Part shown: piece after piece, positions 1 through 7,699 of the stretch
How positions within the stretch are numbered: the first letter of the stretch is position 1
Layout: every line of letters begins with the position of its first letter
Source: Herpetosiphon gulosus
GTDB taxonomy: Bacteria > Chloroflexota > Chloroflexia > Chloroflexales > Herpetosiphonaceae
Reading direction: 5' to 3'
Length of the DNA stretch: 64,000 nt
NCBI RefSeq assembly: GCF_039545135.1
Contig: NZ_BAABRU010000001.1
Coordinates: 124,001-188,000, forward strand
Notes under the pieces: generated by a model
The model's input: the letters and a program-made list of their open reading frames with translations, nothing else
What the model was told of the DNA's origin: nothing
The model's database searches: none
Made by a program: the position numbers and the translations under genes

Positions 1-64
1 GGCCACCAGCATCGGCAGGCACGCTATGATGGTGATGATGTCCGTGGTCGTGATGTCCGCTCAT
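1..64 (-). CDS. 5' end of a probable cation diffusion facilitator (metal efflux)
   Basis: Only the first 21 codons lie in the window; the gene runs off its left edge. The N-terminus is strikingly His-rich (MSGHHDHGHHHHHS). Such cytosolic His tracts are typical of CDF-family zinc/cobalt exporters (CzcD/ZitB type) and some other metal transporters. Its ATG overlaps the stop codon of the upstream ArsR-type regulator as ATGA, so the two are translationally coupled. The zinc-sensor signature of that regulator supports a metal-efflux role. The transmembrane part cannot be seen, so family assignment is inference; a metallochaperone or ZIP protein is possible. Confidence 0.6.
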   Translation of the reverse strand, partial: MSGHHDHGHHHHHSVPADAGG

Positions 65-459
65 CGTTCTTCCTCCAAGACAGCTAAAATGGGCGCAACC
101 GATGGATCAGGCGTGGAGCCATGGCGAATATGATTCAGACAAACCAGCACCAGCACCCGCACATGGTCATCATCGAGGCTATAAAACACCAATTTGCCTT
201 CGCGGCGTTGTTTGACCAAGCGCAACTGACGTAACACCCGCAAATGTTGCGAAACTGCCGATTCGGAATAATGCAAAATTGCCGCCAGATCAGCAGTACA
301 TAGCTCTTGCTCAAGCAAACAACCAACAATTTTGACCCGCGTCGAATCAGCTAAAGCGCGAAAGGTTTCGGCCATTAAAAAATAGCTTTCGTCGTCGTGG
401 AGCATTTGCCTCCCACGCTCAACCATCGCTGGGTTAATTCCATCTTCATGTTCAACCAT
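61..459 (-). CDS. ArsR/SmtB-family zinc-type metal sensor repressor
   Basis: A 132-residue winged-helix regulator of the ArsR/SmtB family. The recognition-helix region is SESAVSQHLRVLRQLRLV (residues 65-82), followed by a beta wing (RREGKLVFYSL). The alpha-5 metal site of CzrA/SmtB is fully present as D97-x-H99-(10)-H110-x-x-H113, exactly the CzrA spacing. The alpha-3 cysteine box of ArsR/CadC is degenerate (ELCTADL). The expected behaviour is therefore release of DNA on Zn or Co binding. The ATG at 459 has a GAGG ribosome-binding site. The stop overlaps the start of a His-rich transporter gene, so this is a classic sensor-effluxer operon. No clear 12-2-12 operator was found upstream. Confidence 0.9.
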   Translation of the reverse strand: MVEHEDGINPAMVERGRQMLHDDESYFLMAETFRALADSTRVKIVGCLLEQELCTADLAAILHYSESAVSQHLRVLRQLRLVKQRREGKLVFYSLDDDHVRVLVLVCLNHIRHGSTPDPSVAPILAVLEEER

Positions 460-567
460 GCGCTAAACCTCAAATGAACGATTGCACAATTGCTAAATTA
501 TCAAATCGATCGTATCACGTCAAGCGTTTAGCAACCTTTTCTTTTAGACCACGTATCAATTTCAATA

Positions 568-587
568 TGTTCAATCTTGACTGAACA
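568..587. promoter_or_regulatory. Operator 1 of the GbsR/MarR-like regulator
   Basis: Inverted repeat TGTTCA-N8-TGAACA. It overlaps the -35 box (TTGACT, 577-582) of the promoter for the gene at 635. It differs from the second copy at 606-625 in only three central bases. The arrangement suggests autorepression by the adjacent regulator; binding is inferred. Confidence 0.7.
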
Positions 588-605
588 TGTTAAACGTGCT
601 ACTCT
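577..605 (+). promoter_or_regulatory. Promoter of regulator-ABC exporter operon
   Basis: TTGACT, a 17-base spacer, then TACTCT (600-605). The -35 box lies inside operator 1 and the -10 box ends directly before operator 2, so a repressor on either site would block polymerase. Confidence 0.55.
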
Positions 606-625
606 TGTTCAATCAGTACTGAACA
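606..625. promoter_or_regulatory. Operator 2 of the GbsR/MarR-like regulator
   Basis: Second TGTTCA-N8-TGAACA palindrome, centred 38 bp from the first. It covers the predicted transcription start and abuts the AGGA ribosome-binding site of the regulator gene. Confidence 0.7.
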
Positions 626-634
626 GGATGAACT

Positions 635-1108
635 ATGGCCATAGATAATCTACAAGCACGTTTAGCGTATGCCGAGCGCATTGCCGTTTTTTACGAAAAA
701 GCTGGGGGAATACCGCGTATGGCTGGTCGAATTATGGGCTGGTTGTTGATTTGCGATCCACCGCAGCAAAACGCGGCGGAGCTTGGGCAGGTGTTGAGCG
801 CTAGCAAAGGCTCGATCAGCACGATGACGCGCTGGTTGTTGCAAATTGGCTTGATCAACAAAACTGCCGTGCCAGGCGACCGTCGCGATTATTTTGAAAT
901 TCGCAAAGGGACATGGGCCGATTTGCTGGCCCAACAATTTCAAACGGTCGGCGCTTTTCGCGAATTAGCCACACAAGGCTTGGATTTATTGACCAATCCT
1001 GAGGGCGAAGAAGGCGCACGATTGCGCGAAATGCGTGATTTATATACATTTTTTGAGCGTGAATTACCGTTGCTTATTGAAAAATGGCGCAACGAACGAA
1101 AGGAATAA
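635..1108 (+). CDS. GbsR/MarR-like winged-helix regulator of an ABC exporter
   Basis: A 157-residue protein resembling the GbsR branch of MarR-like regulators. It has an N-terminal helix (ARLAYAERIAVFYEKAGG), a winged helix at about residues 30-95 (LGQVLSASKGSISTMTRWLL as recognition region, then the wing GDRRDYFEIRKG), and a C-terminal dimerisation helix (residues 135-157). It is followed two bases later by an ABC-2 ATPase gene and a permease gene. Two palindromes flank its own promoter, so autorepression and control of the exporter are likely. The ligand is unknown; GbsR itself senses choline, but that cannot be transferred here. Confidence 0.8.
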   Translation: MAIDNLQARLAYAERIAVFYEKAGGIPRMAGRIMGWLLICDPPQQNAAELGQVLSASKGSISTMTRWLLQIGLINKTAVPGDRRDYFEIRKGTWADLLAQQFQTVGAFRELATQGLDLLTNPEGEEGARLREMRDLYTFFERELPLLIEKWRNERKE

Positions 1109-1110
1109 CC

Positions 1111-2013
1111 ATGACCACGGTTGTTCAAACCACGAATCTGACCAAAACCTATGGCAAAAATCGTGGAATTGATAATTTAAATTTGCAAGTGCAGCAAGGC
1201 GAAGTATTTGGTTATTTGGGGCCGAACGGGGCTGGCAAAACCACGACAATTCGAACTATTTTAGATTTTATTCGGCCAACCAGCGGTACTGCCCAAATTT
1301 TTGGCCTCGATTCGCAGCGCGATTCGGTGGCGATTCACCAGAAAATTAGTTATTTGCCTGGCGAATTAGTGATGTACGAAAAAATGACTGGCATGGAGAT
1401 GTTGCATTATTTTGGCCAGCTACGCGGCAATGTGAGCCAGCAAGAAATTAAGCAATTGGCCGAGCGTTTGGAGCTGGATTTAAAACGACCAATTCGCACG
1501 CTCTCCAAGGGCAATAAGCAAAAAGTTGGGCTTGTGCAGGCATTTATGGGCAAACCTGAGCTTTTAATTCTCGATGAACCGACCAGTGGGCTTGATCCGT
1601 TGGTGCAGCAAACCTTTTATCAACTGGTGCTCGAAGCCAAAGCAACTGGCCGCACCGTCTTTCTATCGTCGCACGTGATGTCGGAAGTTGACCATATTTG
1701 CGATCGGGTAGGAATTATTCGGGCGGGTAAGTTGTTGGCAATTGATACAGTTAAAGCACTCAAGGAGCGGGCGCGGCGTACCATCGATCTCTATTTTGCC
1801 CAACCAGTTGAGCCAAGTGCATTTGCCCATATTCCGAATATCGATGGCCTGCAAGTGCTCGGCAACCATGTGCACTGCGCTGTGACTGGCTCGATTGACC
1901 AGTTAATCAAAACTGCGGCCCAATTTGAATTACACGATTTGGTTAGCCAAGCTACCGATTTGGAAGATATTTTCTTGGCCTACTACAAAGGAGAAGTGAG
2001 CGATGCTGCGTAA
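1111..2013 (+). CDS. ABC-2 type exporter ATP-binding protein
   Basis: A 300-residue ABC ATPase: Walker A GPNGAGKTT at residues 37-45, signature LSKGNKQKVGLVQAF, Walker B LLILDEPTSGLDP and an H-loop (SSHVMSEVDH). The C-terminal extension of about 80 residues is the kind seen in drug, bacteriocin or lipid exporters of the ABC-2 class. An in-frame ATG at 1084 lies inside the preceding gene; the ATG at 1111 is chosen because AAAGGAATAACC just upstream supplies a ribosome-binding site and the ABC fold begins there. The permease gene overlaps its 3' end by 11 bp, indicating one complex. The substrate is unknown. Confidence 0.92.
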   Translation: MTTVVQTTNLTKTYGKNRGIDNLNLQVQQGEVFGYLGPNGAGKTTTIRTILDFIRPTSGTAQIFGLDSQRDSVAIHQKISYLPGELVMYEKMTGMEMLHYFGQLRGNVSQQEIKQLAERLELDLKRPIRTLSKGNKQKVGLVQAFMGKPELLILDEPTSGLDPLVQQTFYQLVLEAKATGRTVFLSSHVMSEVDHICDRVGIIRAGKLLAIDTVKALKERARRTIDLYFAQPVEPSAFAHIPNIDGLQVLGNHVHCAVTGSIDQLIKTAAQFELHDLVSQATDLEDIFLAYYKGEVSDAA

Positions 2014-2815
2014 TATTTTTACCAAAACCATTTACGAACGCCGCCGCTCATTACTTTGGTGGGGGCTAGGAATTATTGTGCTGATTGCGATGCTGATGGG
2101 GTTTTATCCAGCAATGCGTAACCCTGCCACCAGCGAACAGCTTACCAAAGCCATGGAAGCCATGCCCAAAGAGATGTTAGCAGCCTTCGGAGTAACCGAT
2201 GTCGCCAATTTGATCACACCAGCCGGCTATATTCAAGGGCGGTTGTTTGGCTTTATGCTGCCGCTAATCGTTATGATTTTTACGATTGGGCTTGGTTCAC
2301 GGGCGATTGCGGGCGAGGAAGAAGCTCGCACGCTTGATTTAATTCTGGCCCACCCAATTCGGCGTTCAACGATTGTTTGGCAAAGCTTCGCCGCGCTGAG
2401 CGTGCTTTCGATTGCCATGGGCTTGATTACATGGCTCAGCCTGTGGATTGGCGCAGTCTTGCTGGATATGGAGATTGGTGCTGCCGAGCTGGGCGCTGCA
2501 TCTTTTAATATGAGTTTGATGGCGCTCTGTTTTGGGGCAATCGCCTTATTAATTGGGGCTGCCACAGGCAAACGGGCCATGAGCATGGCTGTCGCAACGA
2601 TTTTGGCAGTGATTGGCTACTTCGCCAATTCGCTAGCCAGCGTGATCGATTGGCTTGAGCCATTTCAAAAACTCTCGCCATTCTACTACGCTGATTACAA
2701 CCAACCATTGAAACACGGCTTCCATTATTTGCCAATTTTGGTCTTGGGCGGTGTGATCGTGCTGTGTGGCTTTGCTGCAGTCAAACTATTCGAGCGCCGT
2801 GATGTGGCGGTTTAG
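2003..2815 (+). CDS. ABC-2 type exporter permease
   Basis: A 270-residue membrane protein with about six hydrophobic segments. The central motif GEEEARTLDLILAHPIRRST is the cytoplasmic loop typical of ABC-2 permeases (EE..GTL-like, then P-x-R). It is preceded by a large extracytoplasmic loop between the first two membrane segments. The start at 2003 overlaps the ATPase gene and is served by AAAGGAGAA, so translation is coupled. With the ATPase it would form a homodimeric half-exporter controlled by the regulator at 635. A short perfect hairpin (CTATTCA-TAT-TGAATAG) directly follows the stop. Confidence 0.88.
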   Translation: MLRNIFTKTIYERRRSLLWWGLGIIVLIAMLMGFYPAMRNPATSEQLTKAMEAMPKEMLAAFGVTDVANLITPAGYIQGRLFGFMLPLIVMIFTIGLGSRAIAGEEEARTLDLILAHPIRRSTIVWQSFAALSVLSIAMGLITWLSLWIGAVLLDMEIGAAELGAASFNMSLMALCFGAIALLIGAATGKRAMSMAVATILAVIGYFANSLASVIDWLEPFQKLSPFYYADYNQPLKHGFHYLPILVLGGVIVLCGFAAVKLFERRDVAV

Positions 2816-2875
2816 CTATTCATATTGAATAGACTTGAAATGCATTCTTGATTCTGATCCTTGGTTTCTATTGGA

Positions 2876-2938
2876 TCGCCACCCTTCCGTCCCTCCACCG
2901 GAGGGAAACGCAGGGGGTTTTCAGCCCCCTGCACCCCC
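2876..2938 (+). repeat. 63-bp double-hairpin intergenic repeat, copy 1
   Basis: Contains two stem-loops in tandem: CCCTCC-ACC-GGAGGG and CAGGGGG-TTTTCAG-CCCCCTG. An inverted copy with only four mismatches lies at 14037-14099. It sits in the 227-bp space between the ABC exporter and cydC, which otherwise shows nothing clear. Confidence 0.85.
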
Positions 2939-3042
2939 AAAAGGACAATTTGAGCAGGGCATCCATCCAACGATGAACCTATCATAGTTCGGTTCGTAGC
3001 AGAACACCACTTAGTCGATGAGCGATCAGGCCTTTGCTAACG

Positions 3043-4671
3043 CTATGCTTTTTCTAACTGAACGACGCGATCAGCCAAGGCTTGCACGGCGGTACGATGG
3101 CTAATCAATAGCACAGTTTTATCCACCAGCAGGGGCTTGAGCGCGGCTAGCCAAGCGGCTTCGTTGGCATAATCGAGTTGAGCGGTTGGCTCATCGAGAA
3201 TTAAGATTGGCGCAGGTTTAAGTAGCACTCGTGCCAACGCCAAGCGCTGGCGTTCGCCGCCACTTAATTTGGCTCCTTGTTCGCCAATCCATGTCTCCAA
3301 GCCAGCCGGAAGTTTGGCTTGCAAATCACTGAGTTGGGCGACTTCCAAAGCTTGTACTAGATCATCTTCGCTGGTATTGGGATTAGCAAGACGTAAATTA
3401 TCGCGCAAACTGCCGTTAAACAGCTCGGTATACTGCGAAACATAGCCAATGTGCTGATGTAAATCGGCTAACCGCAACTGGCGAATATCACAATCGCCTA
3501 AGTAAATCGCGCCTGCTTGGACATCCCAAAAGCGTAGCAACAAGTGGGCAACCGTGGTTTTGCCCACTCCACTCGGCGCTTGCAAAGCCACAATTTCGCC
3601 TGGGTTCAGTTCAAAACTCACATCGCGCAGCACAGGCTGGTTTTCCACATAGCCAAAATTCACATGCTCAAACCGAATTTGGCTTGAAGTTGGTAGATTG
3701 CTTGGCTCAACTGGATCGCTGACCGCTGGCGGGGCATCAATCAATTCAAACATGGCCTTCGCCGCTTGTTGGCTACTTTGCCAAATATGCGCTGCTTGAA
3801 TCAGGCTACCCAGTGCCTCAAAACTGGCCAAGGTGCTCAGTCCAATCACGGCTAGATATAGCGGATCAAGCTGGCCCTGATCAACAAACCAACTGCCCAG
3901 CGCCAACATCAACAACGTGCTCAACATCACCAAAGCATTCAGCAAACTGGTGCTGGTGATCCGCGCATTGGCCAAGTGGCGTTGGCTATTGGCTAGTTGC
4001 TGGCTTAATTGGGCCAATTGCTGCTGCACTAATAACTCAGCATTGGCCGCCATAATATCAGCGCTACCCGCAACTGCCTCAACCACTGCCTGATTCAAAG
4101 TCTGTTTTTGTTGATTGACCTTGGCTCCAGGTTGGCGGCTTTGCCACAGGCTCAAGGTTGGCACAGCTACCCCAATTAACAGATGGCAAAGCAACAATAC
4201 CAAGCCCAATTGCCAAACAAACGAGCCGATTAGCAGGCTGGTGGCCAAGGCGACCAATAAGGCGACCCACGGTGGAGCAATCGCCCGCACATACAAATGT
4301 TGCAAACTATCGATATGGCTGATCGTGCGGGTTAGTAAATCGCCACGGCTGTAGTGCAATAGACGGGCGGGTGCTAACGGCTCCAAGGCTGCGTATAGCC
4401 ATGAACGCAATTGCGCCAAAATCTGAAACGTCAGGCGATGGGAGAGATAGCGCTCGGCATAGCGCAACACGCCACGGGCAATCCCAAAGAAGCGCACGCC
4501 CAAAATCGCCACCTGCAACTCGGCAATCGAGGGCATTAGGGCGGCTTTGGCAATCAAATAGGCCGAGGTAGCAAGCAGGCCAACGCTGCTGCCAACCGTG
4601 GCAAAACCCAGCCCAATTACCAAGAGCACCTGCCAACGTTCGGCATAGAATAATTGTAATAAACGCTTCAA
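3043..4671 (-). CDS. cydC: CydC, thiol-reductant ABC exporter subunit
   Basis: A 542-residue ABC exporter half: six-helix membrane domain (residues 1-310), then a nucleotide-binding domain with Walker A APSGVGKTT (about 365-373), signature LSGGERQRLALARVLL (about 469) and Walker B ILILDEPTAQLD (about 490). CydDC exports glutathione/cysteine to the outer face and is needed to assemble cytochrome bd. It is last in the cydABDC order and reads LLISHRT...VVQLEKA at its end, a normal C-terminus. The start is TTG at 4671 with AAGGAC about 10 bases upstream; no better ATG exists. It is separated from cydD by a small palindromic element. Confidence 0.93.
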   Translation of the reverse strand: MKRLLQLFYAERWQVLLVIGLGFATVGSSVGLLATSAYLIAKAALMPSIAELQVAILGVRFFGIARGVLRYAERYLSHRLTFQILAQLRSWLYAALEPLAPARLLHYSRGDLLTRTISHIDSLQHLYVRAIAPPWVALLVALATSLLIGSFVWQLGLVLLLCHLLIGVAVPTLSLWQSRQPGAKVNQQKQTLNQAVVEAVAGSADIMAANAELLVQQQLAQLSQQLANSQRHLANARITSTSLLNALVMLSTLLMLALGSWFVDQGQLDPLYLAVIGLSTLASFEALGSLIQAAHIWQSSQQAAKAMFELIDAPPAVSDPVEPSNLPTSSQIRFEHVNFGYVENQPVLRDVSFELNPGEIVALQAPSGVGKTTVAHLLLRFWDVQAGAIYLGDCDIRQLRLADLHQHIGYVSQYTELFNGSLRDNLRLANPNTSEDDLVQALEVAQLSDLQAKLPAGLETWIGEQGAKLSGGERQRLALARVLLKPAPILILDEPTAQLDYANEAAWLAALKPLLVDKTVLLISHRTAVQALADRVVQLEKA

Positions 4672-4724
4672 GCGATTAGTCCTTATGATCTACACGGTGC
4701 AAAAATGGCTGAAACCGCGAAGTG

Positions 4725-4839
4725 CACGAAGAACGCGAAGTCTTTGCCACAGATGCTCACAGATTAATGAATTGCGCCGCTGTTTGTTGAAACAATCGAT
4801 GATCCTTAAACAATCTTGGTGCGCTTCGCGTTCTTCGTG
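4725..4839. repeat. 115-bp MITE-like palindromic element between cydD and cydC
   Basis: Bounded by perfect 16-bp inverted repeats, CACGAAGAACGCGAAG at 4725-4740 and its complement at 4824-4839. The interior has CCACAGATGCTCACAGATT. The sequence TTCG(C/T)GTTCTTCGTGG recurs at other intergenic sites in the window (near 6600, 15250, 43520). The outer end abuts the cydD stop codon. It has no coding capacity, so any movement would need a transposase from elsewhere; it could also be a static palindromic repeat. Confidence 0.7.
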
Positions 4840-4840
4840 G

Positions 4841-6472
4841 TTAAAAACGTTCTTCATCTGCGTTAAATTGTTCTTCGTGGTCAACCTCATGCGAAAACTC
4901 GATGACCGTGCGGCCACGCCACAACTCGGCCAAATTGCGCCGAATTTGCTGGGCAGTAGCCTGATCGAGATGGGCAAACGGTTCGTCGGCCAGAATAATT
5001 GGGCAATCTTTGAGGATGGCGCGAGCAATCGCGATCCGCTGGCGTTGACCACCACTTAAATTTGTGCCACCTTCGGCTACCAACGTGGCATACCCGGCTG
5101 GCAATTGCTCAATAAACTCGTGAGCACAAGCCCAAATCGCTGCCTGTTGAATCGCCTCAGGGCTAACATCAGGTTTGGCTAAGGTAATATTTTGGGCAAT
5201 CGTGCCATTGAAAAGGTAGGGATGCTGCGGAATATAGGCGATCATGCTGCGCCATTGCTTGAGATCAAGCTGATCGATCGGTGTAGCTCCCAAGTTAATT
5301 TCGCCAGCGGTTGGCTGAATTAAGCACAACAAGGCCAACACGAGGCTGGTTTTGCCCGCACCGCTAGGCGCTTGAATCAGGCTATGCTGGCCTTGGGGAA
5401 AGTGCCAATTGCCTTGTTGCAGCACATTTGGCTCATCCGCAGCGTAGCAAATTGCTAAATTGTGTACCATCAGATCGCCCAGCACTGGCTGAATGTTGCC
5501 CACAGTTGCAACATCTGCTCGTGGCTGAGCCAAAAAATGATTAATCTGCTCGGCGGCTTCAAGCCCTTGCATGCCAGCGTGATGTTGCGCACCCAAGGCC
5601 CGAATTGGCGCATAAACCTCAGGAGCCAAAACCAGCACCAACAAGGCATCGTAAAACTGCAAACTGCCATTCAGCAAACGCAAGCCAATTTCGACCGCGA
5701 CTACCGCTGTGCTAAGGCTAGCGGTCAATTCCAGCACCAAAGCCGAAACGAAGGCAATTTGTAACACCGCTAAAGTTGCGTCGGTAAACTTGCGGCTAAG
5801 TTGGTCAATCTGTTGAATTTGGGCACGACTACGGCCAAACACTTTGAGCGTGGTTAAGCCTTGCAGTAAATCCAACACGCGGGCATTCAGGCGGCGCAAC
5901 TGCACCCAACGCTGTTGGCTTAGATCACGGGTGTGCAAGCCGACTAGCACCAACATCACTACACTGACTGGCACGGTCAAGGCCAAAACGATCGCCGATA
6001 ATCGATCATACGGCCAAACCCAAGCGATCATCAACAATGGCACAATTGCCGCCAGCATACGTTGGGGCAAGTAGCCCGCCAAATAATCATCGAGCAATTC
6101 GACCGTTTCGCCCAAAATCTGCACTCGTTCGCTAGCAGATTGTTGGCCTTGAGCGGGTCCAAGCGCCAGCATTTGCCCAACGAGGCGTTGGCGGAGTTGT
6201 TGTTTGACGTTTTGGGCAAAACGTTGAGCCGCCGATTCGGCCAACCATTGCAAGCCAAAACGCAGCAGAACAACCAAGATAATCGCCCGAAACCATGGCC
6301 ACAGCTCGGCCAAACCCAAGCCATCACGAAAAACGCCCGCAATAATACTGGTTAGGCCGATGGCGATTGCCACCGTGGCCAAGCCAACTAAGCTGTGCAA
6401 GCCAATGCTTAGCCATAACCACACCTTGCTCGGCTGAAGATTCGATTTAAATTGGGCTTCGACGGTTGCCAT
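4841..6472 (-). CDS. cydD: CydD, thiol-reductant ABC exporter subunit (altered C-terminus)
   Basis: A 543-residue ABC exporter half: six-helix membrane domain, Walker A APSGAGKTS, signature LSGGQRQRIAIARAIL, Walker B IILADEPFAHLD. It pairs with CydC to export reduced thiols for cytochrome bd assembly. ATG start with AAGGAAG upstream. The end is odd. After the H-loop region (RTVIEFSHE) the protein reads VDHEEQFNADEERF and stops, without the usual final beta strand and helix of the ABC domain. This tail is encoded by the same CCACGAAGAAC-type sequence that forms the neighbouring palindromic element, so the native 3' end has apparently been replaced. Function is probably kept but is uncertain. 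Confidence 0.9.
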   Translation of the reverse strand: MATVEAQFKSNLQPSKVWLWLSIGLHSLVGLATVAIAIGLTSIIAGVFRDGLGLAELWPWFRAIILVVLLRFGLQWLAESAAQRFAQNVKQQLRQRLVGQMLALGPAQGQQSASERVQILGETVELLDDYLAGYLPQRMLAAIVPLLMIAWVWPYDRLSAIVLALTVPVSVVMLVLVGLHTRDLSQQRWVQLRRLNARVLDLLQGLTTLKVFGRSRAQIQQIDQLSRKFTDATLAVLQIAFVSALVLELTASLSTAVVAVEIGLRLLNGSLQFYDALLVLVLAPEVYAPIRALGAQHHAGMQGLEAAEQINHFLAQPRADVATVGNIQPVLGDLMVHNLAICYAADEPNVLQQGNWHFPQGQHSLIQAPSGAGKTSLVLALLCLIQPTAGEINLGATPIDQLDLKQWRSMIAYIPQHPYLFNGTIAQNITLAKPDVSPEAIQQAAIWACAHEFIEQLPAGYATLVAEGGTNLSGGQRQRIAIARAILKDCPIILADEPFAHLDQATAQQIRRNLAELWRGRTVIEFSHEVDHEEQFNADEERF

Positions 6473-6483
6473 GAACCAGCTTC

Positions 6484-6660
6484 CTTAGAACATAGAGCAA
6501 AGGATTCAGGGTCTAGGGTTCAGGGACTAGGAGTCAGGATTCAGGCTAGCACTGCTCATCTAAATTCCTGACCCACGTTCCCTTATCCCTCGCTCTTTGT
6601 GCGCTTCGTGTTCTTCGTGGATCAAAACTTAACTGGACCCCGATCCCCAGCCCCTGACCC
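6484..6660. repeat. Degenerate palindromic repeat region before cydD
   Basis: Low-complexity sequence of the type GGGTCTAGGGTTCAGGGACT on one side and CCCAGCCCCTGACCCCTG on the other. The core TGCGCTTCGTGTTCTTCGTG is shared with the repeats at 4824, 15245 and 43520. It lies between cydB and cydD, so an operon transcript would carry it. Confidence 0.6.
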
Positions 6661-6666
6661 CTGCGT

Positions 6667-7680
6667 TTAATAGGTTAATTTTGATTTTGTGCTGACTCGT
6701 TGGCGGAAGACCCAATAAGTCCATGCCTGATAGCCCAAGACAATCGGCACAAAAATTAAGGCGACAAAACTCATAATTTTGAGTGTGTAAGGGCTTGATG
6801 AGGCATTGTAGATCGTTAGGCTCCAGTTTGGGTCGAGGCTCGATATCATCACCCGGGGGAACAAAGCCATAAAGATCGTGATCACTGAAAGCCCAATCGT
6901 CAGGCAGGTCATGATAAAGGCCCAACCAGTTTGCTTGGTATGTACAAACCAGCCAGCACCCAGTAAGGTCAACAAGGCCGATACTGGAATAATCCCAGGG
7001 TTGACTCCAAGCCGACTAAATGTGTCGGTCGCGGTGTAGGTTGCCACAATAAAGGCCAAAATCAGCACTGTGGCCACAGGGCCGATACGCTGAGCCAATT
7101 TCAACGAACGCTCACGCAGTTCGTCGGTGGTTTTCAAATTGAGGAATAAAGCTCCGTGGAGCAAAAACATGCTCAGCGTGGTCAAGCCCACCAGTAAGGC
7201 ATACGGATTCAGCAAATCAAAGAAATTACCCACAAATTGCTTATCGGCATCAATTGGCACGCCGCGCAACAAATTGCCCAAGGCCACGCCCCAGAGCAAG
7301 GCTGGCACAGTGCTGCCGAAGAAAATCACCCAATCCCAGGTTGTGCGCCAACGTGGGTCGGATACTTTGCTGCGATATTCAAAGGCCACCGCCCGCACAA
7401 TCAGGGCACAGAGCATTAAAAACAAGGCCAAATAGAAACCGCTAAACAAGGTAGCGTACCATTCCGGAAAGGCCGCGAAAATCGCCCCGCCTGCGGTCAG
7501 CACCCAAACCTCGTTGCCATCCCAAAATGGCCCAATCGTGTTGATAACCACGCGGCGCTCTTGATCATCGCGGCCAAGCCATGGCAAGAGCATGCCAACG
7601 CCATAATCGAAGCCTTCGAGGATGAAAAAGCCAATAAATAGCACCGCCACCAGCACAAACCAGATACTATTCAGATCCAT
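6667..7680 (-). CDS. cydB: Cytochrome bd oxidase subunit II
   Basis: A 337-residue membrane protein with the CydB pattern: N-terminal helix with LEGFDYGVGMLLP (residues 22-34), then the conserved GPFWDGNEVWVLTAGGAIFAAFPEWYA stretch and repeated hydrophobic helices. CydB binds no haem itself but stabilises the oxidase and contributes a proton path. It lies 19 bp after cydA. The ATG at 7680 follows AAAGGATGG. It is slightly shorter than the E. coli protein (379), as in many Gram-positive and Chloroflexota forms. Confidence 0.95.
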   Translation of the reverse strand: MDLNSIWFVLVAVLFIGFFILEGFDYGVGMLLPWLGRDDQERRVVINTIGPFWDGNEVWVLTAGGAIFAAFPEWYATLFSGFYLALFLMLCALIVRAVAFEYRSKVSDPRWRTTWDWVIFFGSTVPALLWGVALGNLLRGVPIDADKQFVGNFFDLLNPYALLVGLTTLSMFLLHGALFLNLKTTDELRERSLKLAQRIGPVATVLILAFIVATYTATDTFSRLGVNPGIIPVSALLTLLGAGWFVHTKQTGWAFIMTCLTIGLSVITIFMALFPRVMISSLDPNWSLTIYNASSSPYTLKIMSFVALIFVPIVLGYQAWTYWVFRQRVSTKSKLTY

Positions 7681-7699
7681 GGCATACCATCCTTTCAGC

